64,000 nucleotides of DNA from Eumeta japonica (GCA_005406025.1 BGZK01000006.1:1426001-1490000); one strand, 5' to 3'; positions 45,836 through 58,589 are shown, counted from the first letter of the stretch. Notes: generated from the sequence alone by a model not told the origin. A program made the numbers and translations.

Positions 45836-48397
45836 TGAAAAATAAAAATACTGAAAATACGTGCGATAGCTCATTCGATACGGAATATTGTCTAGAAAAA
45901 TGTGTCGAAAGCATTTATTGGCATATAGAAAAATGCAAAAGTTATAAACAATGAAATGAAAAAAAAAAAGGTATTTCGTTTTTCGCCGATATCTCGTAAA
46001 CTATTAACATTTAAAAAAGTTGAAATAAAAATCCTTAAATAAGATGAAATTTTCTATTAAAACATGTATTTCTTTTGGAATATAATTATCTCAATCTATC
46101 TTTGGTTATTTGACTTTATATTACAATTATAATACCTTCAACATGTATAGGCTAAGTGAATATAGGTACAATTATTTATTTATATTTTTTTCTGCTGCAT
46201 GCGTGTATATTGTATCAATAGATGTGTGAGTTACCTTGCTGTCGTCTATGCATCAAATGTCTCTATAGTAACACCTTCTTCTTGGTTTTAAATGTTTGTT
46301 TACGGTTATGCGTTTGTAGTATTTCATGAATTTTGTTTTGAGTATTTTTCGAAAACTCATTTTTTTTTAGATGACCTTAGCAAATTGTCATATTTTCTTT
46401 CGATTCACATCATCAAAGACATTTAAGCCAAAAAAATGTGGACGTAGAGACTAACAGTTAAAGTTTTAGCTGCCCGTTTTATTTTTTGGACATCATACTA
46501 ATTATTATTTTTGTTGTATCTTATTTGACTAACTGATTGTCTGTTTCTTGAGGATTAACGGAGTATCAACGCATCACGCTTCATCCATCCTCCCGTCGAT
46601 CGTTGGCGAGTCGATGTCGCCGATTTCTGACGTGATTAATTTGCTTAAGCGCGTTTGCGGACCATCAAAAAGCAATCGGTCTTGCGACGGGTCAATACTA
46701 AATATTGAATAACTCGATGTGGTATAGCGGTCGATTCGTTTTTTTTTTTTTCTCTGGGCGAGGCGAGCGCCGCACGATATTAATTATTTCCATACCGTAT
46801 GAGGCATGCAATTGTGTAAATTTCTTGAAGAACAGCCGAGAGCGAGGGAAAGGCAGGCGCGGGTGCGAGAGCCGAAATGGTACTCAAAAATTCCAACAAC
46901 GATCCAGCGATTAAATTGCGCTAGATTCGATGCAAATTTCAAAGATACAGCGATCAAACTATACACAAGACCCAATAAATTTGTCTCCCAAATCATGGTA
47001 ACGAAAGTCATAGAATTTAACGTAGCACATAAAAGCATTCTCGTGCGAAAGGATAAACGGAAAAAGTCCTTTGTTTTACGCACATATAAATAGAAAACAA
47101 TAGAAAGGCTTTGTAGGACCTTAAAAATATTTGGTATTTGACGAAAATTCGATTTTCGGTAATCAGATTAAAAACCAGACCTCCAATTTGCTTCCAAACA
47201 AATATCAGTTTTAAGAGATTTTTCGTCGTAATAGAATCTGAATTGAGCAATTCATAGTTTTGCTAATTTTCAAACAGTATAAATTGAGTAAAACTCTTTA
47301 TAATGCTATAAATTACATTACAATAGGTCAATCCATTCTAAATTTAGGAGAGATTTTACTTATGCACACATACACACATGCGTATACATAAATACATGAG
47401 AACATCATTGTAATAGTAGTCAGAATAGCTTTTTCGAATCTCAAAATGTCGAAATCTCAATATTCGACTTTTTTTTAATTGTACTGAAAATAATAACTTC
47501 CTGATTTCTAAAATTTTCTATGCGGGAAGTTAAAAAATCGTTTGAGTATTCAACGCTACGGTGTATTTTTAAATTTTTCCGAGCGTAAACATATTTTCAT
47601 TTTATTTTGTTATATTTGAGCATAAGTATTATTGCATTTCCGAAAATTTATATTATGTTTGCGATAATGATCCATCATTTTGAAATTCTATATTGCAATT
47701 GCATAGAAATTCACCTGTGTTCCATGTTGATTTGATGTACTGCCTATCGTAATAAACTAAAAGTAACTAACTATACATAATAAATTAATTACAAATATTA
47801 GGTATCATTTATTTCAAAAATAAAGGTTAATCTTGATTTATTTTTTCTGTATTACTAAACATATTCCATTTAATATAATTAAACTAAATAATAACTGTTT
47901 ATGCTTTTTTGTTTAACAAATAAATGTTAACTAATATAAGAACAATGTGAATTAATAAATCAATTACTAAACCATAGAACAATCTTTATGTTATAACCCT
48001 TTGCAAAAACGTCATTGTTTAACTCAAACTCCGTTTTTACATATACATACGATTTAGCAAAAGCGTCCATATTATGCGAACTTAGTGTTTTATAATAAAA
48101 AAAAAAAAACAAGACCCAGAAATTCCGATTCCTCGTTCCGCTCGGCGAAACCTGTTATGTCGACGATTTCAAATCGGTAGAATTAAACATACAGGTTCTG
48201 CCACTCGGCGCCAGGCGAACTCGCAGACGTCCTTAGACAGTTGTGATGTAAGTTTTATACCTCTTGCAAAACTTCCATATATGCATTTTACGCCGCCTAC
48301 ATCTTTCAACGTTGCATTCAAAATTTTCCTGTTATTGTAATGTTGTACATGGCGATGCAATGTCTACTTTATTTATTTTATTACATTTATTTCTAAC
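45836..48397. other. Intergenic sequence without a recognised gene
   Basis: The block 46,555-46,930 has balanced composition and may be single-copy. Frames at 46,784-47,093 lie on both strands and are not recognisable. The remainder is AT-rich. Confidence 0.35.
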
Positions 48398-48720
48398 TAG
48401 TTTTCGCCCGCAGTTCCACCCGCGTCGGCATACAACGAATTCCTACATATTTTACATCGACCGATCACGTTGTCTATTGTGAGCCCGATACTGATTCTGC
48501 CTTCAATTCGAATCTGATTCTGCTTGTAATTCCGATTCTGGTCTGAATCTATATATCGGTTCTGTTCAAAATATGCGTAATGTAAATAAAATAGCAGCGA
48601 AACGGAATAAAACCTATCCTATATGTCACTCCAGAACAAGATAACCTCTACCATGGCTAATTTCATTTATTTCTATGCAGTAGTTTTTACAAATTCACAA
48701 CATTGCAGGTTATCCCAATT
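48398..48720 (+). repeat. ctagttttcgcccgcagtt repeat
   Basis: It runs aactagttttcgcccgcag, catcgaccgatcacgttg, gattctgcttgtaattccg, gcgtaatgtaaataaaata, cctatatgtcactccagaac to gcagtagtttttacaaatt. It has the same order as 34,549 and, reversed, 63,640. This is the most complete copy. Confidence 0.7.
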
Positions 48721-48829
48721 TCATATAAAATGAACTACCAATTTTATTTATTTATTATATTTAAATCTATATGCAGATTTTAATAGTACACAATTATTAA
48801 ATTCGACCGGTCTGTGGTGGGCTTAAATT

Positions 48830-49165
48830 ATTTTGCGTTCGGTCGCCTCAGATTCTAAACACCTCCACCGTTCAAGTTTACCGTCCCACAACTTTTCTAT
48901 TTATTTCATTATTTCAAGTTTAGGCGTTTTGACCTCAAGCCCTCCACGCCGGCCCGGTGATGGTCGTAGGATACTAACGACCGCAGCCACCAATGTGGTG
49001 TCACCATATCGATGACTAAGGTCTTTGGCATGGAGCAAAGGTTTAAATTACTCCCCGAGATATGGAGTGGCGTAAACTCATTGGTAAGTTCGCCTGGAGC
49101 CGGTATTCGAACCTGATACGTTCTGGGTCAATGGAAATGCCGTTAATCACAGGCATACCACGGGT
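48830..49165 (-). mobile_element. tRNA-derived SINE
   Basis: The minus strand shows an A-box-like tgcctgtgattaacggc (49,154), B-box-like caggttcgaataccgg (49,116) and the body gccactccatatctcgggg, gcggtcgttagtatcctac and gaggcgaccgaacgcaaaat. Confidence 0.65.
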
Positions 49166-49559
49166 TTTTATGCTTTGAAATTGGTATTCGTGTTTGTGGC
49201 CCACAATGATAATATTAATATCGGGGCGCTGTTCTATCACGCTATTTTACGCTGACTCAAGCCAATTTCTCGCCAATTGTTCATATAAAACAATATTTGA
49301 AGTGGAGTTTACGATCATTCGGCAGATTATTTATACGTCCTTATTATTATTATTACGTTTAGATACTTATACTAGACTATTCTAAATTCTAGATTTACTG
49401 TTTTGGCGTTCTACGCAAGCGCCGAGACAGATGTGCGAATGGACAGATAGATTCCGAAGTGATCCCTAAAGCGTCCTTTTTCCTTTTTCGATCTCAACGC
49501 ATAATACTTAAGGGAGTACAGTACGAAAATATTCTCTCTGCTCATTCACTTCAAGGACT
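49166..49559. other. Intergenic sequence
   Basis: A short repeat relic at 49,400-49,460 (aatggacagatagattccg) may belong to the ggttccg-type family, reversed. No gene. Confidence 0.35.
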
Positions 49560-49830
49560 TACGCATCATCACCAACGCTGTACTGGCATCTGCATACGAC
49601 CGAGTATGGTCGGGTGTCGGGTAGCAAAACGCAGACCCGGTAGCGGAACGCGATCCACGCTGACGATGCGCAGGAGTCTGCTATATAATACAACGATAAT
49701 GGAATGCGTGAATCGAACCCGGATCCGGTGGCTTAATCGCATGCACGACGTCCGCCGCCGGCGCGTCTCGATCGGTCCACAATGCCGGCGGCCATATACG
49801 ATTCGCTCCGTCGACATCGCTTCCTAACCC
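49560..49830 (-). mobile_element. GC-rich tRNA-like SINE, tentative
   Basis: The minus strand has a B-box-like ccgggttcgattcacgc (49,723) and upstream a possible A box (attgtggaccgatcgag, 49,785). It is CpG-rich (cgccggcggcggacgtcgtg). Open frames on both strands overlap fully and are explained by lack of stops in GC-rich DNA. It does not match the main SINE body. Confidence 0.4.
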
Positions 49831-49873
49831 GGCACCTTGACGTGCTGTTGTTATTTTATTTTTTTTTTTTCAG

Positions 49874-49946
49874 TAACTTCGTGACGTGATAGTAAATGAA
49901 CCGTATCCGATACGTTATAGTTTTCTACCTAATGATATTCGCATCA
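49874..49946 (+). other. Candidate signal-peptide exon
   Basis: A strong acceptor (attttatttttttttttcag, ending 49,873) is followed 22 bases later by ATG at 49,896. The frame reads MNRIRYVIVFYLMIFAS, basic start then a hydrophobic core, as in a secretion signal. A possible donor is tcag|gttgtg at 49,947, with a weak consensus. Without splicing the frame stops after 20 codons (49,956-49,958). Such an exon could start a secreted protein gene, but no downstream exon is proven. Confidence 0.25.
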
Positions 49947-49999
49947 GGTTGTGCGTGATTTCATCGATCCCAAACGGACGTGACAAAAAACAATTATAT

Positions 50000-51087
50000 T
50001 TATAACTAAGCGGACGCCGTGGGAAAACCGACATTATAAAAAGTTTATGGTTATTTTTTTAGATTTGAGATGTGTTCCTCACTTGATGGTGTGCGGGGAA
50101 ATATATAATAATATTTATTAATAATTAATATTAATATTAATATGTATGGAGTAGTGGTTGTTTAGTGATCAAGAGTTAAAGCGAAAGGTACCCAGTTTGC
50201 TCCTAAACACGGGCGTATCGATCGATGAGTCCAATTCAAATGAAATTACTCGTTTCCAGGCGTCCGGATAAAACCGGACATAGGATTTTTGATTGCGTGT
50301 CCGGCTAAAATAAACGGTGTCCGGCTTGTCCGGCTTTTTACATTTTGTCGTACCTATTAATACGGAGACACAATATTCTCAGTAATGTAGGGTGTCTTTG
50401 AGTAAAAATGCCTTTTTACTCAAATGTTCGGCCAAACTGGCTGGTTTGTCTGGCTATTATGTTTGGCGAACTGGAAACCCTACTCGCACCAAGCCTCGAA
50501 GAACACCTTAAGCCGCCGGTCGCGGATATTGCTAGTGTTCAGTGTCGCACAATCGTTATCAGGTTGGGCAAAGTGTACATTTGTTGGTTGTATTTATGTT
50601 TGTATGGCCTGAAAAATAATTGTGGTATTAACGTAATTTTCAGTTCTGTTCCTCAATAATAATCTACGGTCATATATTTTATAATAAATTTAGGGAGAAT
50701 CTCCCAATCAGCGATTGATAGAGAAGAACCGATAAAGACAGTTGTTAATTTTGTTACCTCTCAACACAAACAAGCGGAGTCTACGAGATTCATATTCATA
50801 TAAGTATCCTTTCCTATATATATTTTTTATTTTATTATTATTATATATATTATGCATTTGTATATTATAAAATATTCAGGCCCGGCAAATTATGAGTTCG
50901 AAGGGAGTGGCTATTTCTTGCGACTGGTTTTCCATAACTGTAATAAACGCCTATCGTGAAGTAGGAAGGTCCCCATGCAAGCCGTTTGCCTCATCGAGGT
51001 AGTTTCTTCGTATTCGCTATGACGTCACCTCGTCTGTAATAAAACTATAGGTAGGTCGAGGTACAAACATAAGTACAATATTTAATA
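50000..51087. other. Intergenic sequence with ccggac-type repeats
   Basis: Between 50,262 and 50,335 the words gtccggataaaaccggac, gtgtccggct, gtgtccggcttgtccggct repeat imperfectly. At 50,400-50,422 a 9-bp palindrome, gagtaaaaa, follows. No gene recognised. Confidence 0.4.
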
Positions 51088-51180
51088 CCTTGGCGACCGA
51101 GCTTTGCTTCACGTCTTTCGAGTACGCCGTGGGATAACGATGACTTTCCATGGGAATAGTTACTTAATGTGGAGTACAAA
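51088..51180 (+). repeat. Dispersed repeat, copy C
   Basis: ttggcgaccgagctttgctt, cacgtctttcgagtacgc and atgactttccatggga match the head of the repeats at 525 and 26,878. Confidence 0.55.
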
Positions 51181-54100
51181 AGTGATTGGAGTTAGTAAAA
51201 GTACATGGCTGAAAAGTGCTTCACGTTTTTTTGAATTATCCAATCATTGGTTTTAATATAGTAGTGGCAAGCTTTTTAATAACAGCCTAGGATATTTATC
51301 GTCCACCAAATTGGCAAGGGTATAGTGCGTAGGTAGATATATCCTAGCTAATACAAGTAAATTTATACATTTTTATAATTTTAGTGCGTGATTTTGAAAT
51401 AGGTATTTTATTTTTATGTTTGTTATTGTTTTTATCATGTTGTTACCAATAATAACAGATAATTCAGCAGTCAACCTTTTCAGTGGTCCGAATAGGAAAG
51501 CAAGGTTAAATACCATAGGATTTTGCCCAATGCTAAGAAGTCACGTTTGCGATATGACATTTTTAACCAACCTCATACTATTGAATCCTGGCACGTTTCT
51601 CACCTTAGCTTGGGCGGCATATTTCCAGCTCTACACCACTAATACCAGTTATAAAATCTAAATTCAATCTGTTGATTAGTAGTCACTGAAGTGTTCTACT
51701 GATCATCTCCTGGCTCCATCATCACAACTTCGTTACAAGCCGTGTCTATTCGATTCATCTAAGCGAAATATTGAACCCAAACTCGAGGGGTTTAATAGCA
51801 GCCAATGATGAGTTCCACTATCCACCTCCTGGCTACATCATCAGATCGCCTTGATGCTACCAAATTACTCTGTTGTCATTTGGATTACATACATTTGCAA
51901 AAAATTTAATATCAATACGATTATTAAAAGTAGGTTAAAATCGACTTGCAAGATTTTATTACATTGTTAGTTACAAGTAGATGTAATAACAGCTTTTTAA
52001 AATCCAACTGTTATTTCAAGTAAGGACAACTACTATTTGATTGGTTCTCGAATTATTTCACTTAAGTGTATGTACGTGGTTGAATCACGTTAATTTTCCA
52101 CCTTTGTCTATATTTGTACGACTCATAATGCAAAGCGTTTAAAAATTATTTACGATCGAAAAAATTGTTTGATCTCTTTGAAAACCAACTTCCGTTGCTG
52201 TACTTTTGTTAGTACACGAAAATGGGAAAATTCGCATACCATTGCACAAATAATTTAATGTATTATAGATAAATTTTGTCTTTTTTAAGAAATGATTTAA
52301 TGTGATAAAAACTGGTCAAGAGCCTTTCAGACCATGCTCATTATACGATTGTACGATTCCGAAACCATTATTACAAAGAAATCCACTACAAATGAAAAAA
52401 AGTACGTTGTTAAACTTTTCCATGTTTCCCGCACAGAGTTGTTATAAGCACTTTAGTCGCCTATATATAGAAAAACGAGTATGTATGTCGACTATTACTA
52501 TTAAACTAGTGTAAACTAAAGTGCATCAGCAAAAGAGCGTATCCTCATGGCACTTACGTCTTTTTGTTGAGAAGCGCAATTTTTCTACAATAACTCAAAA
52601 ACAGTATATCCGACCATGTTCAAAATAATTTTCATTATAAATATTTATTAAGCGTCACCTTTGGTATTTTTTCATATTTTCTGTACATGTGGCCGCTATA
52701 AGAATAAATAATAAAAATGAGAAAAATTTAAAAATTAAAAGGGCTCCCCATACAAAATAAAAAAATATTTTTCGGGTGAGTTTTTTTTTCGGCGTTTTCT
52801 GTCAATTTCGATTTTCTTACTTGCTTTACATTAACTATTTTTCAAAAAGTATCAAGTGTTCTATGTTACAAAGTGATAAGGAACACTTCATGTATGAATA
52901 TTGCTCACATTTGGTCGATTTTGTTTTATTTAAAATCTTTTCTTAAACATGATAAATAAAAAAAAAAGATTGGCCAGTTTACTGGTACTGAAAGAACTAT
53001 TTTGTATTTGTTGTTGCATGTCGAGTATAACAAAAAAATTAATGAATTGAAGTTTAAAATCGGCTAGATGTGCGTCTAATCGTAAACCGTCAAAAATATT
53101 TGCCAAATTTTTCTTTCAAAATGGAGTTTACGAAGTGTGTTTTATGCGTATTTTCTTTCGCGCTATTACGGAAAATGTCACAGTTTCTCGTATTGTCACT
53201 AATGACCAATCAAAGACATCAATATTTCCATTACTTCATAGTTATCTTAAAAATATTTACTCTATACTCTTTTTTCAATAATTCAGATTTAATAGTAATA
53301 ACAAAAAAAAAATCAACTCGCACTATATTTTGAGATTATTTATTTTTGGGGATTTGTCTGATGTTGACCAATAATATGACTGTAATTAATCAATTCTGTA
53401 TTGTAATTTTTTTTTTCATATGAATAAAATTAGAGATTCGTAGGCCTATTTAAGTGTCAAATCGGTCACGTTCCAAGGCAACAATGATGGTTTGCGCCAG
53501 TTCCCCGTCAGTACCTAACTAGAATATGTAATGCTGCTCGTGACTGCATATAGTCCAAGACTGCAGAGGCGGGAAAAGGGAAAACATTAGTGTTATGTCA
53601 CCGAGATACGAACCATAAACTTAGACTTCTTGGATTTATCGCCAGAGGCGCTTTTCGTAATGTGATCCATTTAAATTAACATTTCTTAGCTAATGCATAT
53701 CCTAATCCATTAACTCTTGAATCGCTTTCATTAATAAAAACGTCCATAGATGTGTTCGTTATATTTTTAACAAAAAAAAAAAATAATAATTTTATTACCG
53801 ACTTATAAAGTAAAAGGGTCAACGAAAAAATATTTATCATCCTCAGGAACTGATATGACAAACGTGACCAAAACACAGCGTAACGCCACCACAGTCACGT
53901 CAGGGAAAACGCATGCGCAATGTAAAAAAATTAAAAGTGATACAAGGATAAAAATAATAACCGAAGTGGGTGTTCTTCTGTGGGCCAAAACTGAACGTTT
54001 TTTCACTATCCATACACGCATTTAATTCATTGACGTAACGATCAATATCCTAAAACACGGTGGTTACGAAAAGATGGGATTTACACAATTTATTTTATCG

Positions 54101-54957
54101 TCATAAATTGAAGTAATATTTCAGTAAATTAATTAATGCATCCTATAAAGAGTTAGATAGTTATTGTTTTTCATCAATGAAAATGAACAGGTGACATTGA
54201 AATTGTAAAAGAAAACCGTCATCAAATCTTTGATTAATTCTTTTCATAAGTATTCAATAAAAACGATGCTATATTTTTTTTTAAATACAAAGATGTCTTA
54301 ATTATCGATTGATGAATACTTTTTTCTAATTTAAAGCGGGATTACTAAAAAAATAATTAGTTACTATTTTAAACACTTATTCGCCAATTCTGAAGTATTG
54401 TGTCCCGTATAAATAAACCACTGTCAAACTGCTATAATTTCAAAGCTAAGAAAAAAAATTATCATGTTCGTAAATTTTTACGGCAGTTATCGTGATTAAA
54501 TATAATATGTATAAACAGAGACATCCTTACGTCCACGATATTTTTTTAAATCTATTTTTTTATATATTAATCAGAACAAATGCTTTTTTTTATAATTGAT
54601 AAATGCGAAAATAATAATAGTGTTTTTTTAAATATTATCCTATAAGTGCGATACGAATATAATAGAGGCAATTAAATCTAGAAAATTGCTTAACCTTGAC
54701 AAGTAAAGTACAATCTTAAACGTTTCATATTATGAGGCGTGCACTTGTACAAGTCAATAATAATGTTACGATATGAATGTTAAAATAACTTTTTTTCTAC
54801 CTTAAAGTCTGTTTGATTTTATGAAGAAACTGTGTTTGAATATAGTTTAAATCTAAGCCTTGGGAGTGAATGTAGGCTAATGATTAAGGCAATTTAATGA
54901 ATTTTGATATGCAAATATTAGAAATATCTAACTACAGGCGCGTTTGGCTATTTATAA
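51181..54957. other. Intergenic sequence without a recognised gene
   Basis: A direct repeat with unit of about 118 bp is at 51,688-51,850: catctcctggctccatcatc and cacctcctggctacatcatc with shared flanks. The block 52,560-52,800 resembles a lepidopteran repeat (ataactcaaaaacagtatat; gggctccccatac). The rest is AT-rich. Confidence 0.35.
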
Positions 54958-55205
54958 TGAGTCTACTCTTACGTACGGTAGTGAAAGTTGGGTACGGTAA
55001 AGATAAACATAGGTCATTGCCGTCACAGAGCCATGTGGTTTGATGGAAGGTGTAGTGACTAGAGTAGAAAAAATGTGCTGCGGTAGTTTGCCCATTTGGA
55101 AAAAATAAGTAAAAGTGTACTGAAAGAAATCTATAGAGCTAATGTGTGTGGTGGAAAGGTGGGCTAGGGTCGACCGATCGACTGACCGGTCGAGGACGAG
55201 AAAGA
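54958..55205 (+). mobile_element. Non-LTR retrotransposon fragment
   Basis: Frames read STLTYGSESWVR, then after a shift EGVVTRVEKMCCG, then HLEKISKSVLKEIYRANVCG with GKVG. This is the segment just upstream of the C-terminal end of the same family as at 45,440 and 58,590. It is a degenerate fragment without ends. Confidence 0.7.
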
Positions 55206-55744
55206 GAAGAAAAGCCAGAGCGAGAGATAAAATAAGAACGAAAGAATTAGTAATGCTGATCGGGGTTAGACTTAGAATCGAGGCTTAAGTAAAAATTGAA
55301 ATCTCAATCAAGATACTTTGTCTACGCAGGCGCAGTCGTAAGCAAAGTCTGGTATATGTATATATTTTTTACTTCCTGTGCAATTTATTGAAACTAATGT
55401 CATTTGAAGTAATACCTAATTCGTTGCGCAAAGCACTAACGTGCCGAAATTCGTATTTAAACGAATGGCAGGAAAAGTTTCAACATTGAATACTCATTTA
55501 TGTGAGGTATAAACATAGCTTAATCAGTATGTTCGCACTAAAATTCTTCTTAAACTAGATTCTAGCCAATCGCGCAAATCAACAAATAGATACACAACGG
55601 ACTCGTCCAGAAGCAATTATCTACCATAAACACAGACGATTTGTTTGATGATTTTGATAGACGTTAATCAGAATAACACGAAGAGGTTTTTTTAACTGTG
55701 TTACTTTGAACCTTTTTTTTTTGACAAATATTTCTTTTTTACAT
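55206..55744. other. Intergenic sequence
   Basis: At 55,322-55,358 tctacgcaggcgcagtcgt is a relic of the 'acgcgggcgaagccgcgggc' repeat ends. Nothing else recognised. Confidence 0.35.
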
Positions 55745-55754
55745 TCACAATTAG

Positions 55755-56237
55755 TGATCACTACTACAGATGCACGGATAGTGTTTAACGAAAACCTAAA
55801 AGAATACAAACCACGCGGAAAAATACCAAAAGCTTTGAGTCATCTGCAAAAACCTTTTGTGCTCATTCTGAGTCGAGGTTTTTTTACCTATGTTTTATGT
55901 AAACTTTGTTTATGCCATCATCAAAACAAATATTTATGTCATAACTTTGTGTTTTTTTTTTATTCGCATACCTACTCCTATCGATGTCTCTTTCCGAAAA
56001 TATTTATTTGTCGACATCATTAATAAACAGGGAGTCGATCAGTTTTTATTGAAGAAAAACTATGATGACGCTGACGCTCTTTTAAACGTCATAACATGGA
56101 AATTAGGAGTATCATTTTTTTTACATTTTAATTATATTTCATTATTTTTGTCTTCATATCCATTCATTTACATATTTTATCGTTATCCTCAAATGGCAAG
56201 TCGTTTGAAAATCGTTGCTTCTGTTTATATTTTTTAA
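55755..56237 (+). pseudogene. Coding-like relic, unidentified
   Basis: After an acceptor-like acattcacaattag, the frame from 55,755 reads TDARIVFNENLKEYKPRGK and IPKALSHLQKPFVLILSR. In another frame, 55,968-56,110 reads PIDVSFRKYLFVDIINKQG and VDQFLLKKNYDDADALLN. Both have protein-like composition against an AT-rich background, separated by a T-rich part with a frame change. The family is unknown to me. It could be a dead transposon gene or exon pieces. Confidence 0.3.
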
Positions 56238-56262
56238 CGTGTCCTACTCTTGAACGAACACA

Positions 56263-56330
56263 AGTATATGTAGTGCATGTGTACTGCATGTTAAGCCCTT
56301 AACATGCAGTACACATGCACTACATACACT
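56263..56330. repeat. 33-bp palindrome, one mismatch, 2-base loop
   Basis: Arms at 56,263-56,295 and 56,298-56,330 pair over 33 bases with a single mismatch (tatatg against gtatg context near the outer end). Core word tgtagtgcatgtgtactgca. Confidence 0.9.
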
Positions 56331-56344
56331 TTCTACATACATTC

Positions 56345-56515
56345 ATAATGGACATGTGACCGAGATGCTCAAGAGTGGGTGTCTGGAAACCCATAACACA
56401 AGTTGAACTTAGTTTGGGTTCCAGTCCCCGCAGTAATTCCTAATGTTGCATATTTTTTTGTAATTTTGTATTCTAAACTATTGTGGAGAAAATAAAGAAT
56501 TATTATTATTATTAA
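56345..56515 (+). mobile_element. tRNA-derived SINE with (att)n tail
   Basis: The head tgaccgagatgctcaagag (A box, as in class II tRNAs for Leu or Ser) is followed by a long variable-arm-like part and a B box, tgggttccagtcccc (56,413). The body of about 60 bp then ends gaaaataaagaattatt with ATT repeats. This is a different SINE family from the copies at 8,345 and 38,945. Confidence 0.75.
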
Positions 56516-57127
56516 TAAATATATCGACTTACGTGAATATTGTATTTCAATTTTTTTTTATAAATGTCGACCAATTTCCTAGTCACGGTCTATAGTCTAC
56601 ATGTGTACGATGCGCTCTTTGAGCTAGTTCGTAACTGGAAATACTACTTTCCAATTTTATATACCGCAAAGTGTAAAAATCTTAATTCAACGCCTACTCT
56701 ATCGATTTTCGGATAGTTCAGGCTATCATAAAATTCAATTTCTGATTTATGGATATTAAATATGTATTTGGTGAGATAGTATTATAAGTAAAGATAACTT
56801 TATAATAGGTACTGAACACAATTTTCATTGATAGTCTGTTTTTCTGTATATCTTTCATTGTTTATAATATCGAGCATAGTAATACATAGGCCAAAGTTAA
56901 GCCCCATTGAAACTAAGTTTCTTAACCCGTCCGAATGAAAATGGGAATTATTATTGATTTCCACAAAATAAACAGTATTGAAACCAAAAGGAAACACAAA
57001 TAGAAACGAGATCGGCACTGATCGCGAGATCGGGTGTGGAAGCGAAATTATAATAGATATTAGAAACCAGACACGGTTATGTAAATTCTTCCTACGTTCA
57101 CGGGGAAATTCTTTATTTATACTAACA
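56516..57127. other. Intergenic sequence
   Basis: No gene or clear repeat recognised. Confidence 0.4.
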
Positions 57128-57330
57128 TTATAACGAGGTAGTTTGTTTGTGAGTTTGGATGTTGCACATAATCCTCAAATTAGTTTTGCTGATCCTATTT
57201 CGACGAAACTGTTCATAAAATACTTCTGTTGCCATTATAAGTGCTGTAGATCACCTATTTTATTAGCATTTGTCCAAGACTTCGCCCGAGAATCTATATA
57301 AGTTTTGTATAACTATCGGATCGATTAGAT
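57128..57330 (+). repeat. Helitron-like repeat fragment
   Basis: tttatactaacattataacg, ttgtttgtgagtttggatg and aagacttcgcccgagaat follow the order of the family at 10,175. The right end is eroded. Confidence 0.45.
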
Positions 57331-57599
57331 TTATTTAATATTTCATATGTCTTTAAATAAGGATGTGCTGGCTTTTAAACATACCTTTAACAATATTACG
57401 TAATATGTACTTTATTGCGTATGTACTTTGGATTACGTTATGTCGGGCTAATTTTTTCACATTGAACCCTAAAAAAAACAAGTAATTTGAATAGGGTTTG
57501 TATTTCAACCAGTGAATCTGCCCTGGCTCAGCTATTTATATTATTTACTACTAAAAATATAATAGCGAAATATTTTCAGTTCATTTGCCTTTTATTTAA

Positions 57600-57845
57600 A
57601 AGTGTGCATTCAATCAATTTAGGTGGTGCGGTCAGAATTAGTAAAGGTGAAAGACGCAAGGGCAACCCACAACCTTTCATAGCCGTTTCAACCTTCCGGT
57701 TATACGGGCCGAATCGTAGAAGCGCCGCGAGAAACCGATAAATCTAATCCCGCGTCTATTCGTGCGCGAGGGCAGTCGAGAGAAGGCCTACGACCCATCC
57801 CCATGTGCACGCGTACGTGGCCGGGGCGGCAGCTAGTCTGATATA
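57600..57845. other. GC-rich patch
   Basis: CpG-rich sequence, for example aagcgccgcgagaaaccg and cgtggccggggcggcagc. It may be a promoter, 5' exon or SINE-derived. An 84-codon plus-strand frame (57,487-57,741) crosses into it but begins in AT-rich DNA and lacks motifs. Confidence 0.3.
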
Positions 57846-58369
57846 GAATTGACAGACCGCCTCGTTTGAAATTTTTTTGGATATTTTAAAAGATAAAAAA
57901 AACTGGTTTTTAATAAAATAAATATAAATGATGATTTGGCTTTAAAAAAAAATCTCAATTCAATGCTAATAAAGCGAAGATAAATCAATAACAAAATATT
58001 CAAACTCATTTTCGACTTATATTCACACTAATACGCCGTTATAGTGTGTGCGATGTATAGCAGACTACTTACTTATTTGTTACGATTTCCTTATTATTAT
58101 CAAAGAAGTTCTCAAAACCTTTGTGTTCAAATAACCATTTATTTTTATTCTCTTACAAATTTTATTTCTAGAACCTCCCGGTACGTTCGTCTGTACATTC
58201 AATACGTTATTCAGACCAGAACGAAGACATTCGATAAACTACTGTAATGAAAGTCTTATGAAAAAAATTTTTGTATCACTATAATTAACATTGAAATCCA
58301 AAAGCTAAGTTATCCAGATTCTATTTGGAACAATTTAAAATATAAGATTTGTATATACGTAGGCTACAA
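57846..58369. other. AT-rich intergenic sequence
   Basis: Nothing recognised. Confidence 0.4.
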
Positions 58370-58560
58370 TTTGTTATTGTTAGTTTTCCATCGGCCCATT
58401 GCTGCAGCCGTACCCTCCTCACATAAGCGGGACTTGCACCATAAAGTCCTCCATGTTGATTCAGTGTCAGATCGGAGGCGGTTGATAATTTTTGTCCCCA
58501 ATGCGGTGACCAATATCAGACCAGTACCAAGGCCGACTACTCAACTCACTTCCCTAGTAG
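58370..58560. repeat. SINE or LINE body fragment
   Basis: ccatcggcccattgctgcag and atgcggtgaccaatatcag resemble the body blocks seen in 32,010-32,160. No tRNA-like head. Confidence 0.35.
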
Positions 58561-58589
58561 TTTAAGTTGAGCCAAGCCGAAGATCATTA

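Noticed and set aside
49459..49827. Overlapping open frames of 122 and 82 codons on both strands
   Set aside because: Both strands are open because the stretch is GC-rich, and it has a tRNA-like B box, so a SINE-type repeat is likelier than a gene.
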